A DNA stretch of 20,456 nucleotides, taken from the NCBI RefSeq assembly GCF_041624275.1, contig NZ_JBFJVE010000027.1:1-20456 (forward strand), read 5' to 3'. Origin of the DNA: Shimia sp041624275 (GTDB taxonomy: Bacteria > Pseudomonadota > Alphaproteobacteria > Rhodobacterales > Rhodobacteraceae). Shown piece after piece: positions 6,428 through 14,379 of the stretch. Within the stretch, counting starts at the first letter, position 1; each line of letters begins with the position of its first letter. Below the pieces are notes generated by a model, which saw only the letters and a list, made by a program, of their open reading frames with translations, made no database searches and was not told the DNA's origin. Made by a program: the position numbers and the translations under genes.

Positions 6428-7621
6428 CTATTGCAGATAGGGCATCGGATCGACCGAATCAAAGCCCTTGCGCACTTCGAAATGCACGAAGCTGTTCTCG
6501 GAGGGTACTTTGGCCAGGGACTGGCCGCGCGTCACCTTGCGCCCCTTGTCGACCGAGATCTGGTCGACGTTGTAATAGACCGTCATCAGGTTGCCGTCAT
6601 GGCGCAAGACCACGATGCGCACGTCATCGGCATCGGTGGTGATCGCCGCGACCTCGCCATCGGCGGCGGCCTTGACCGGGCTGCCGGGATCGGCGGCAAT
6701 GTCGATGCCATTGTTCTTGCCCTTGGCATAGGGGCTGATGATCTTGCCCTCGACCGGGTATCCCATCTGCGATTTCGGGGCCGCCGTCTGGCTCTGGCCG
6801 AGATCGGGCGAGGCCGGTTTCGCGACCACCGGGTCGGGGGCCGGCAGCGGGGTGCTGGAACTGGGCGGGGTCGGCGTCACCGTGCCCGCGCCGGGGGGGC
6901 TGATGCTCTCGGGGCGGGCGACCGGGGTCGTGGTCGGCGCGGTTCTGACCACCGGCGGGATCAGCAGGATCTGGTTCTCGCGGATGGTGAAATCGCTGCC
7001 CAGCCCGTTCCATTCGGCCAGCGCGCGCGGGGTGACGCCGTAAAGGCGTGAAATCGTATAGGCGGTTTCGCCGCGCTGCACCTTGTGGCGGATCGGCTCG
7101 AAGCCGGTCTCGCCCTTGGGGGCGTCGGCCGGGGCCGGTTGCAGCGGCTCGCTGTCGACATGCGGTGCGGCGGCGGAACTGTCGATGGCATTGCCCGCCA
7201 GCGAGGCGATGTCGACCTCAGGCGCCGTCACCACGCCGCTGCCGCCGGTGGTGGCCGAGGGTTCGGCGACCCGGTAGGGCAGGGCGATGACCTCGCCCTG
7301 GCGCAGGGTGTCCTCGGGGCGCAGCCCGTTATAGGCGGCAAGATCGGCCACCGGCATCTCGATGCGCGCCGCGACATCGCCGAGGGTGTCGCCGCGCCGC
7401 GCCACCGCGACCTGGTAATTGGGATAGGAGATGATGCCACGCTTGTCGGCGCTGGGGCGCTGCGCGGTGGCGGTGCGGGCGGCGGCGCTGGTGTCGAGCC
7501 CGCTGCCGAAGCTGCCGCGCATGTCAAAGTCGAGCCCGTCTGAGCAGGCCCCGGCTGCAGCCAGGGCAGCACCGGCGAGCAGCCAGCGCAGCGAGGTCTG
7601 TGCCTTGGCGTGAAGAGCCAT
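6428..7621 (-). CDS. nlpD: NlpD-like lipoprotein: two LysM domains plus degenerate LytM (M23) domain
   Basis: NlpD-type proteins bind peptidoglycan and activate amidases that split septal cell wall. The 397-residue product has a lipoprotein-like signal with Cys26 (LAAAGAC) as the probable lipidation site. LysM domains follow at about 68-115 and 178-222, then a Pro/Thr/Ser-rich linker (223-283) and a C-terminal M23/LytM fold (about 287-395). The metal-binding motifs are broken: HxGxD reads NNGID (Asn303 for His, Asp307 kept) and HxH reads FVH (Phe378 for the first His). It is therefore probably a non-hydrolytic activator like E. coli NlpD/EnvC. ATG 7621 is chosen because GAGGA lies seven bases upstream; an in-frame ATG at 7642 is less likely. 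The surE-pcm-nlpD order matches the conserved proteobacterial cluster. Confidence 0.9.
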   Translation of the reverse strand: MALHAKAQTSLRWLLAGAALAAAGACSDGLDFDMRGSFGSGLDTSAAARTATAQRPSADKRGIISYPNYQVAVARRGDTLGDVAARIEMPVADLAAYNGLRPEDTLRQGEVIALPYRVAEPSATTGGSGVVTAPEVDIASLAGNAIDSSAAAPHVDSEPLQPAPADAPKGETGFEPIRHKVQRGETAYTISRLYGVTPRALAEWNGLGSDFTIRENQILLIPPVVRTAPTTTPVARPESISPPGAGTVTPTPPSSSTPLPAPDPVVAKPASPDLGQSQTAAPKSQMGYPVEGKIISPYAKGKNNGIDIAADPGSPVKAAADGEVAAITTDADDVRIVVLRHDGNLMTVYYNVDQISVDKGRKVTRGQSLAKVPSENSFVHFEVRKGFDSVDPMPYLQ

Positions 7622-7725
7622 CTCGAAATCCTCAATAGCCATCCCGGACCGGGGCGCGGAACGGCGGGTGTCATTGGTGCCGAAGAGCGGGCGTTGCGGG
7701 CCTCTTGACAGCGATATGCCCCAGA

Positions 7726-8379
7726 TCAGCTGTCCGGCGCAAGACCCTCGACCAGCGGCACGAAGCGCACCGGGCGCAATTCGTCGTATTCAAAGCCGCT
7801 TTCGTGGCGCCGCACCCGGATCAGGCTTTGCACGGTATCGGTCTGGCCCACCGGCACCACCATGATGCCGCCGACCTTGAGCTGGGCCAGAAGCGGCCCC
7901 GGCGCGTCCTCGGCGGCGGCGGTGACGATGATGCGATCGAAAGGCGCCTGGTCGGGCAGGCCGAAACTGCCGTCGGCGGTGAAGGCGGTGATATTGGCAA
8001 GGTCCATCGCCTCGAAGATCCGCCGCGCCTCGTGCACCAGCCGCTTGTGGCGGTCCACCGTGTAGACCCGGCGCACCAGCTGGCTCAGGATCGCCGCCTG
8101 ATAGCCCGAGCCGGTGCCCACTTCGAGCACCTTGTCGCGCGGGCTGAGGTCCAGCGCCTGGGTCATCAGCCCGACCACCGAGGGCTGTGAAATGGTCTGG
8201 CCGCAGGCGATCGGCAGCGGCGTGTCCTCATAGGCGCGCTCGGCGAACAGCCCGCGCACGAAGGGGCCGCGGTCGATCTGTTCCATCGCCGTCAGGACCC
8301 GCGGGTCGGTGACCCCTTTCGAGCGCAGGGCAAAGAGGAACTGCATCTTGCGTTGGGCGAGGGCGGCGGGGTCGCTCAT
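7726..8379 (-). CDS. pcm: Protein-L-isoaspartate O-methyltransferase
   Basis: Pcm methylates L-isoaspartyl residues formed by damage to Asn and Asp, using S-adenosylmethionine, and so starts their repair. The 217-residue protein has the diagnostic GQTISQP (60-66) that binds the isoaspartate substrate, the SAM-binding motif VLEVGTGSGY (84-93), and the post-motifs RRVYTVDRH and FDRIIVTAAAEDAP. The length is normal. Its ATG overlaps the surE stop by four bases (ATGA), so the two are likely co-translated. nlpD follows about 100 bp downstream. The call is secure from the motifs and from the conserved surE-pcm pairing. Confidence 0.96.
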   Translation of the reverse strand: MSDPAALAQRKMQFLFALRSKGVTDPRVLTAMEQIDRGPFVRGLFAERAYEDTPLPIACGQTISQPSVVGLMTQALDLSPRDKVLEVGTGSGYQAAILSQLVRRVYTVDRHKRLVHEARRIFEAMDLANITAFTADGSFGLPDQAPFDRIIVTAAAEDAPGPLLAQLKVGGIMVVPVGQTDTVQSLIRVRRHESGFEYDELRPVRFVPLVEGLAPDS

Positions 8380-9158
8380 TCGATCGCCTTCAGCCGCTCG
8401 AGCGCGTCATGGGCGGTGAGATCGGCGCGCATCGGGGTGACCGAGACATGGCCGGCCAGATTGGCGGCGGCATCCGAGCCGGGCGCGGTCTGGATGCGCT
8501 GGTTGCCGCCCTTGATCCAGAGGAAACGCCGCCCCGAGGGTGATTTATGCGGTTCGACGCTGAAGCAGGTGCCGCGGCGGAAGCCCTGGTGGGTGACCCG
8601 GATGCCCTGCACGTCGGCGGCCCGCACCGGCGGGAAGTTGACATTGTAGAACAGCCGGTAATCGGCGCTTTCGGCGGGGCTGTTGGCGAGAATCCGGCGC
8701 ACCACCTCGGCGCCATGGGTGGCGGCGGCCTCGAAGGGGTTGTCGATCTCGTAGTTCTCGGGCCCGAGATACTGCGACAGGGCAATCGCCGGCACCCCCT
8801 GAAGGGCGGCCTCCATCGCGGCGCCGATGGTGCCGGAATAGAGCGCGTTCTCGGCCGCGTTGTTGCCCCGGTTGACCCCCGAGAGCACGAGATCGGGCGG
8901 GCAGTCCTTCATCACGTCGTGGATCCCGGCCAGCACGCAGTCGGCCGGGCTGCCCTCGGCGGCGAAACGCCGCTCGCCCATCTTGGCGATCATCGTCGGG
9001 TGGGTGTAGCTGATGCAATGGCCGACGCCCGATTGCTCGAAGGCGGGGGCCACGGTCCAGACCGCGCCCTGATCGCCGGCCAGCTCGGCGGCGATCGCCT
9101 GCATCACCTCGAGGCCCGGTGCGTTGATGCCGTCGTCATTGGTGATGAGAATGCGCAT
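8376..9158 (-). CDS. surE: 5'/3'-nucleotidase SurE
   Basis: SurE is a metal-dependent phosphatase acting on nucleoside monophosphates and some polyphosphates, linked to stationary-phase survival. The 260-residue product starts MRILITNDDGINAPG, where the paired Asp residues (8-9) are metal ligands. It continues with VWTVAPAFEQSGVGH (33-47), SPADCVLAG (70-78) and VLSGVNRGNNAAENALYSGTIGAAMEA (91-117), all hallmark SurE blocks with conserved Asn and Ser ligands. The length is usual. ATG 9158 is fixed by the conserved N-terminus and an AGGGG ribosome-binding site eight bases upstream. That site lies inside a 16-bp tandem repeat. The gene overlaps pcm. Confidence 0.96.
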   Translation of the reverse strand: MRILITNDDGINAPGLEVMQAIAAELAGDQGAVWTVAPAFEQSGVGHCISYTHPTMIAKMGERRFAAEGSPADCVLAGIHDVMKDCPPDLVLSGVNRGNNAAENALYSGTIGAAMEAALQGVPAIALSQYLGPENYEIDNPFEAAATHGAEVVRRILANSPAESADYRLFYNVNFPPVRAADVQGIRVTHQGFRRGTCFSVEPHKSPSGRRFLWIKGGNQRIQTAPGSDAAANLAGHVSVTPMRADLTAHDALERLKAIE

Positions 9159-9166
9159 GTCGCCGG

Positions 9167-9207
9167 CCCCTGTCTGCTCTTGCCCCTGTCTGCTCTTGCC
9201 CCTGTCT
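9167..9207 (-). repeat. 16-bp tandem repeat carrying the surE ribosome-binding region
   Basis: On the minus strand the unit AGACAGGGGCAAGAGC-like sequence is repeated: exact 16-bp copies at 9167-9182 and 9183-9198 and a 9-bp partial copy at 9199-9207. Every copy contains AGACAGGGG, and the copy nearest the gene supplies the AGGGG Shine-Dalgarno of surE. A perfect 14-bp palindrome, CCGTGCCGGCACGG at 9258-9271, lies further upstream between the SDR stop and the repeat. Confidence 0.8.
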
Positions 9208-9283
9208 AAGCGAGCCGCCGGGCCGGGGCAAGCGTCGTGGTCGCCCCGGCGTCCGTGCCGTGCCGGCACGGGGGCGGGCGGGG

Positions 9284-9928
9284 TCAGAGATCGAGCGTTT
9301 TCAGGAGCCGCGCCGCCTCGTCGCGCGGGTGGCTGAGCGGCGCCCGGTCCTCGCCGGGAAAGAAGCGGGCGCGGGTGCCGGTGGGCATCGGGTTGGGGGC
9401 AAAGACGGTGACGCGCGGTCCGAGCTTGGCGGTCTCGGCCTGCCAGCTGCGTGCCAGCGCCACCTGCGCCGCCTTGGTGGCGCCGTAGGAGCCGAAGAAC
9501 TTCTCGCCGCCGCGCGGGTCGTCGAAGAACACCGCCTGTCCCTTCTGCCCGAGCAGCGGGCCGAGGAAGGGAATCAGCAGGCCGGTGGCGGTGACATTGA
9601 TCGCCACCGACTTGTCCCAGTCCTTCTGGGCGATATGGTCGGCCGGGGTCAGCGGCGCACCGTGAATGGCGGCGTGGATCCACAGGTCGAGCCCGCCCCA
9701 ACGATCGTAGATCGAGCGGCAGAGCTGCGCCATGGCATCGCTGTTGGTGATGTCCATCGGCGCCAGCGTGGCCTTGCCGCCGCGGGCCTTGATGCGGTCG
9801 TCAAGCTCTTCGAGGGCGCCGGTGGTGCGGGCCACGGCGATGATGTGATAGTCGGGGGCGAGCGCCTCGGCCAGCGCGGCACCAAGGCCGCGGGAGGCAC
9901 CCATTACAAGGGCGGTTTTCTCGGTCAT
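9284..9928 (-). CDS. SDR-family oxidoreductase
   Basis: This 214-residue, slightly short SDR has the cofactor-binding glycine motif GASRGLG (10-16) and the active-site YGATK (Tyr138, Lys142). Asn101 lies in SVAINVTATG. Two features differ from the classical pattern: NNAG is replaced by HAAIHG, and the catalytic Ser region reads VFFDDPRGG, with no obvious Ser in place. The substrate is unknown. ATG 9928 begins the fold directly; an in-frame ATG at 9937 would add three residues, and neither has a well-spaced Shine-Dalgarno. It is the last gene of the minus-strand run that includes purF, separated from the upstream 84-aa gene by a REP-like element and from surE by 125 bp. Confidence 0.85.
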   Translation of the reverse strand: MTEKTALVMGASRGLGAALAEALAPDYHIIAVARTTGALEELDDRIKARGGKATLAPMDITNSDAMAQLCRSIYDRWGGLDLWIHAAIHGAPLTPADHIAQKDWDKSVAINVTATGLLIPFLGPLLGQKGQAVFFDDPRGGEKFFGSYGATKAAQVALARSWQAETAKLGPRVTVFAPNPMPTGTRARFFPGEDRAPLSHPRDEAARLLKTLDL

Positions 9929-9968
9929 GCCCCCCATGTGCGGGGTTCTTTCGGCAAGGTCAAGGGCT

Positions 9969-10046
9969 GGGGGGCCTCTGCCCCCCGATGCCGCACATGC
10001 CGGGCATGCGCGGCCTCTCCCCCCGAGGATATTTGCGGCAAGAGAA
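9969..10046. repeat. REP-like palindromic intergenic element
   Basis: Two adjacent hairpins are visible. The first has a perfect 7-bp stem (9969-9975 with 9980-9986, loop CTCT). The second has 12-bp arms with one mismatch (9990-10001 with 10003-10014). They are followed by CCCCCCGAGGATATTTG (10019-10035). I recall this combination of a G/C hairpin plus CCCCGAGGATATTTG as a recurring intergenic element in Rhodobacteraceae, but only one copy is seen here. It separates the 84-aa gene from the SDR gene. Confidence 0.6.
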
Positions 10047-10064
10047 AGCCCGGGCGATCGGCGT

Positions 10065-10319
10065 TCAGCCGGGCAGGGCCAGCCGCAGCTCGCGGCCGCC
10101 GCGCGACAGGACGACGCTGGTGGCGTCGATGCCGAGCACGGTGCCGGCGCCGGTGGTCTCGCCCCTCCGGGTGGTGATCACCTTGCCCGAGGGCAGCAGG
10201 ATCAGCGCCCGCAGGTCGCTGTCGCGGCCGGCGATGCCGATCAGGGTCAGCCCGTGGCGGGGCAGGGCGGCCTTCTGGGTCGCCAGATTGGCGACATGGG
10301 TCGGGGTGTCAGTGCTCAT
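10065..10319 (-). CDS. Small 84-aa protein, paralog of the adjacent gene (PilP/PulC-like fold suspected)
   Basis: I do not recognise a characterised family. The 84-residue soluble protein begins MSTDTPTHVANLATQKAALP, then GLTLIGIAG, RALILLPSGKV, RRGE, and ends with a hydrophobic-alternating LSRGGRELRLALPG. This is a compact beta-rich pattern resembling the PilP/PulC homology-region type (LIG..., RALV-LP-G-, GD-, L-R-G--L-L), also found at the C-terminus of some large Rhodobacteraceae membrane proteins. It is about 40% identical (33 of 83 by hand count) to the next gene upstream (10448-10702), also exactly 84 residues, so the two arose by tandem duplication. AGGA four bases before ATG 10319 supports the start. 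No signal peptide or membrane segment is seen. Function unknown. Confidence 0.7.
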   Translation of the reverse strand: MSTDTPTHVANLATQKAALPRHGLTLIGIAGRDSDLRALILLPSGKVITTRRGETTGAGTVLGIDATSVVLSRGGRELRLALPG

Positions 10320-10447
10320 GGCATTCCTATTCCGCGCCCCGGTTCAGGGCGCGGCGGGCAGCTAGCAGGCCTTGGCGGTAAGGGGAAGCCCGGGCGTCCG
10401 GCGGTCGGCGGGTTTTTGCCGCAGTGCAGCGAAGGCGGCCCGCCGGG

Positions 10448-10702
10448 TCAGGGCATGCGCAGGTAGAGGACGGTGTCGCCCCTGACCAGGGCCAGGCCAT
10501 CGGCACTGATTGCGGCCACCACGCGGCCGGCGATGCGATCGCCCGGCTCGACGCTGCGCATGTCGCCGCTGGTCAGGCGCAACAGGGCACGCGGCGCCTC
10601 GGGGGTGCCGAAACAGCCGATCAGGACCAGGCCGCGATCGGCGAGCTGGTCGCGCTGGGTTGCCAGTTCGGCAACATGGGTCGGGGTCTGCTGCGCGCGC
10701 AT
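10448..10702 (-). CDS. Small 84-aa protein, paralog of the adjacent gene (PilP/PulC-like fold suspected)
   Basis: The 84-residue product starts MRAQQTPTHVAELATQRDQL, then GLVLIGCFGTPEAPRALLRLTSGDM, VEPGDRIAGRVVAAI and LALVRGDTVLYLRMP. It shares TPTHVA-LATQ, LIG, RAL and the G-V--I-A---L-RG pattern with its neighbour at 10065-10319. The GD (residues 53-54) and RGDTVLYLRMP ending fit PilP/PulC-type beta domains better than the neighbour does. ATG 10702 has GAGG eight bases upstream and gives the same length as the paralog; an in-frame ATG at 10750 would add 16 residues lying inside two perfect hairpins, so it is less likely. It lies downstream of purF on the same strand, with a structured 125-bp gap between them. 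Function unknown. Confidence 0.7.
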   Translation of the reverse strand: MRAQQTPTHVAELATQRDQLADRGLVLIGCFGTPEAPRALLRLTSGDMRSVEPGDRIAGRVVAAISADGLALVRGDTVLYLRMP

Positions 10703-10703
10703 G

Positions 10704-10753
10704 AGAGGGGCCTCTGTCCTTTGCGACAGAGATATGCTGCGCTGCAGCATTTT
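10704..10753 (-). promoter_or_regulatory. Structured leader of the 84-aa gene: two perfect 7-bp hairpins
   Basis: Hairpin one pairs 10712-10718 with 10725-10731 (6-nt loop). Hairpin two pairs 10734-10740 with 10744-10750 (loop of three). Both are perfect. The minus-strand Shine-Dalgarno GAGG (10711-10714) overlaps the first stem by three bases and can alternatively pair with 10704-10707, so the two folds would exclude each other. On the plus strand the second hairpin is followed by TTTT, so it might also act as a terminator in that direction. Confidence 0.4.
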
Positions 10754-10827
10754 GCAAGGCGGGCCCAGAAATGCCGATTGGAACCGTCACATTTGCGCCG
10801 CAGGGGCAGCCGCGGCGCCCGATGGGG

Positions 10828-12294
10828 TTACTCGGCGGCCTTCATCTCGAAGCCCTTGTCCAGCATGTCCGAGGGCACCACAGGGTATTCGCCCGAGAAA
10901 CAGGCATCGCAATATTGCGGGCAGGCCTTGTCGCGGCCCGCGGCCTCGCCGACGGCGCGGTAGAGCCCGTCGAGCGAGATGAACTTGAGGCTGTCCACCG
11001 CCAGGTGGTCGGCCATCTCGTCGGGGGTCATGGTGGCGGCCAGCAGCTTGTCGCGCTGCGGCGTGTCGACACCGTAGAAACAGGGCCAGGCGGTGGGCGG
11101 AGAGGCGATGCGGAAGTGCACCTCGGCCGCGCCGGCGTCGAGGATCATTTCCTTGATCTTGCGGCTGGTGGTGCCGCGCACCACCGAATCGTCGACCAGG
11201 ATCACCCGCTTGCCCCGGATCAGGGCGCGGTTGACGTTGAGTTTCAGGCGCACGCCCATGTTGCGGATCTGCTCGGTCGGTTCGATGAAGGTGCGGCCCA
11301 TATACTGGTTGCGCACGATGCCCATGCCGAAGGGAATGCCGCTTTCGGCGGCAAAGCCGATCGCCGCCGGGGTGCCGCTGTCGGGCACGGCGCAGACCAG
11401 ATCGGCCTCGACCGGGCTCTCGCGGGCCAGTTCGACACCGATCTGGCGCCGGGTCTCATAGACCGACTGGCCGCCGATGATACTGTCGGGGCGCGAGAAA
11501 TAGACATGTTCGAAGATGCAGAACTTCGACGCCTGGCGGCGGAAGGGAAAGCGCGATTCGATGCCTTCCTTTTCGGTGATGACCACCATCTCGCCGGGTT
11601 CGATCTCGCGGATGTATTCGGCGCCGATGATGTCGAGGCCGCAGGTCTCCGAACTCAGCACCCAGCCGTCGCCGAGCCGGCCCAGCACCAGCGGGCGCAC
11701 GCCATGCGGGTCGCGCACCCCGATCAGCTTGGTGCGGGTCATGGCGACGACGGAGAAGGCGCCTTCGACCCGGCGCAGCGCGTCTTCCATGCGTTCGGGG
11801 ATGTTGCGCTGCAGCGAACGGGCCATCAGGTGGATGATGCATTCGCTGTCCGAAGAGGACTGGAAGATCGAGCCGCGCTCGATCAGTTCTTTGCGCAGCG
11901 CCACGGCATTGGTGATATTGCCGTTGTGGGCGATTGCCGCGCCGCCCATGGAAAACTCGCCGAAGAAGGGCTGCACGTCGCGGATCGCTGCGCCCTTGGA
12001 GCCGGCGGTGGAATAGCGGACATGGCCGATGGACAGCGGACCCGGCAGGGTCTTCATCAGGCTTTCCTTGGTGAAATTGTCACGCACGTAGCCGAAGCGG
12101 CGGGCATGGTTGAAGCCGTGCTCGGGGTGATGGCAGACGATGCCGCCGGCCTCCTGCCCTCGGTGCTGCAGGGCGTGCAGGCCGAGGGCGACGAAATTCG
12201 CGGCATCGGCAAGGCCGACAACGCCGAATACGCCGCACTCCTCCTTGAGCTTGTCGTCGTCGAAGGGATGGGCGGGCGGCAGATGTTTGGACAA
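10828..12294 (-). CDS. purF: Amidophosphoribosyltransferase (B-type, Fe-S)
   Basis: PurF makes 5-phosphoribosylamine from PRPP and glutamine, the first step of purine synthesis. The 488-residue protein has a short propeptide ending before Cys20 (EECGVFGVVGL), the N-terminal nucleophile exposed by processing. It also has the glutaminase blocks HRGQEAGG (44-51) and HNGNITN (123-129), and the PRPP loop VILVDDSVVRGTT (364-376). Cys259, Cys405, Cys462 and Cys465 match the four [4Fe-4S] ligands of the Bacillus-type enzyme. The start is TTG at 12294: an in-frame TAA lies upstream at about 12337-12339, no ATG or GTG occurs between, and CGGAG sits about nine bases before the TTG. cvpA precedes it on the same strand, a pairing also seen in E. 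coli. Confidence 0.95.
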   Translation of the reverse strand: MSKHLPPAHPFDDDKLKEECGVFGVVGLADAANFVALGLHALQHRGQEAGGIVCHHPEHGFNHARRFGYVRDNFTKESLMKTLPGPLSIGHVRYSTAGSKGAAIRDVQPFFGEFSMGGAAIAHNGNITNAVALRKELIERGSIFQSSSDSECIIHLMARSLQRNIPERMEDALRRVEGAFSVVAMTRTKLIGVRDPHGVRPLVLGRLGDGWVLSSETCGLDIIGAEYIREIEPGEMVVITEKEGIESRFPFRRQASKFCIFEHVYFSRPDSIIGGQSVYETRRQIGVELARESPVEADLVCAVPDSGTPAAIGFAAESGIPFGMGIVRNQYMGRTFIEPTEQIRNMGVRLKLNVNRALIRGKRVILVDDSVVRGTTSRKIKEMILDAGAAEVHFRIASPPTAWPCFYGVDTPQRDKLLAATMTPDEMADHLAVDSLKFISLDGLYRAVGEAAGRDKACPQYCDACFSGEYPVVPSDMLDKGFEMKAAE

Positions 12295-12348
12295 GGCGAG
12301 TGGCTCCGAATCCGAGTGGCATGCTTGCGGCCCCTCTTAAGGGGTCAA
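12295..12348 (-). promoter_or_regulatory. purF leader: candidate -35, inverted repeat and ribosome-binding site
   Basis: Reading leftward, TTGACC (12343-12348) matches five of six -35 consensus bases; the -10 at the right spacing is poor. An inverted repeat, CCCCT (12331-12335) and AGGGG (12340-12344), lies within the would-be spacer and could be an operator. GGAG at about 12304-12307 is the ribosome-binding site that supports the TTG start. Confidence 0.35.
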
Positions 12349-12375
12349 AGCCGTTATGTCACGAAAGGATCACAC

Positions 12376-12423
12376 AAGAAAAGCGCAGCCGGCCCGGCAC
12401 CTGCGCAGATGCCGCAGGGCCGG
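12376..12423 (-). terminator. Probable rho-independent terminator after cvpA
   Basis: On the minus strand an 11-bp stem with a 3-nt bulge pairs 12410-12423 with 12389-12399 around a 10-nt loop. It is followed, after six bases, by CTTTTCTT. It lies just past the cvpA stop and before purF, so purF may have its own promoter or depend on read-through. Confidence 0.45.
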
Positions 12424-12434
12424 GGGGACGGGAG

Positions 12435-12989
12435 TCACTTTTCGCAGACGCCGACCAGGTTTTCGTACTGGCCGGTGATCCAGCCCAGGGCCTGGGCCGG
12501 GTCGCGGTCCTCGATCTGGCCGGTGAGGCGCGAGAAGACCGTTGCCGAACGGCTGTCGTCGACCACCGGGAAGGTCTGCGAGGTGGCGACGGTTTCGTAG
12601 ACGAAGAAGGCGATGGCCACCAGAAGGATGCCGCGCAGCACGCCGAACAGGAAGCCGACCCCCTGATCGAGCCCGCCAAGCGCCGAGCGCTGGACCAGCG
12701 AAGAGAACAGCGGCGTGAACAGCGACACCACCACCAGCGCCAGCGCAAAGACCGCCGCGAAAGAGGCGATCACCGACAATTCGCAGCTGTCGGCGAGGTA
12801 TTCGCCGAGCACCGGGATTTCCTTGACCAGCGGCACCACCTTGGGCGCGAAGAGAAAGGCCAGCACCGCGGCGGCGACCCAGCCGACGATGGCCATGCCC
12901 TCGCGGACCAGACCGCGGCTGTAGGCCAGAAGCGCCGAGACGATGATGACGCCCGCGACGACCGCGTCGATAATGGTGAAACCTTCCAT
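12435..12989 (-). CDS. cvpA: CvpA family membrane protein
   Basis: The 184-residue inner-membrane protein begins MEGFTIIDAVVAGVIIVSALLAYSRGLVRE, the signature start of CvpA. Four hydrophobic segments follow (about 8-24, 32-48, 70-92 and 110-128), with VGWVAAAVLAFLFAP and LDQGVGFLFGVLRGILLV as conserved stretches, and a soluble C-terminal region of ~55 residues. CvpA was named for its need in colicin V production in E. coli, where it is linked to purF; broader envelope roles have been reported. Here too it lies directly upstream of purF. It starts 32 bp after the radA stop, with AGAGGGACGG upstream as a ribosome-binding region. A probable terminator separates it from purF. Confidence 0.92.
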   Translation of the reverse strand: MEGFTIIDAVVAGVIIVSALLAYSRGLVREGMAIVGWVAAAVLAFLFAPKVVPLVKEIPVLGEYLADSCELSVIASFAAVFALALVVVSLFTPLFSSLVQRSALGGLDQGVGFLFGVLRGILLVAIAFFVYETVATSQTFPVVDDSRSATVFSRLTGQIEDRDPAQALGWITGQYENLVGVCEK

Positions 12990-13021
12990 GCGTATTTCCG
13001 TCCCTCTGGCCGCTTCGGGCT

Positions 13022-14362
<1,341 letters not shown>

Positions 14363-14379
14363 GTTCCCGTTTTGGACCA

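Noticed and set aside
9258..9271. Palindrome CCGTGCCGGCACGG as terminator of the SDR gene
   Set aside because: Perfect palindrome but no following T-run on the minus strand; could equally be a protein-binding site. Mentioned only within the surE repeat entry.
10771..12600. A 609-codon plus-strand open frame opposite purF
   Set aside because: It is the antisense of purF. High GC content creates long stop-free antisense frames, and the purF frame carries all family motifs.
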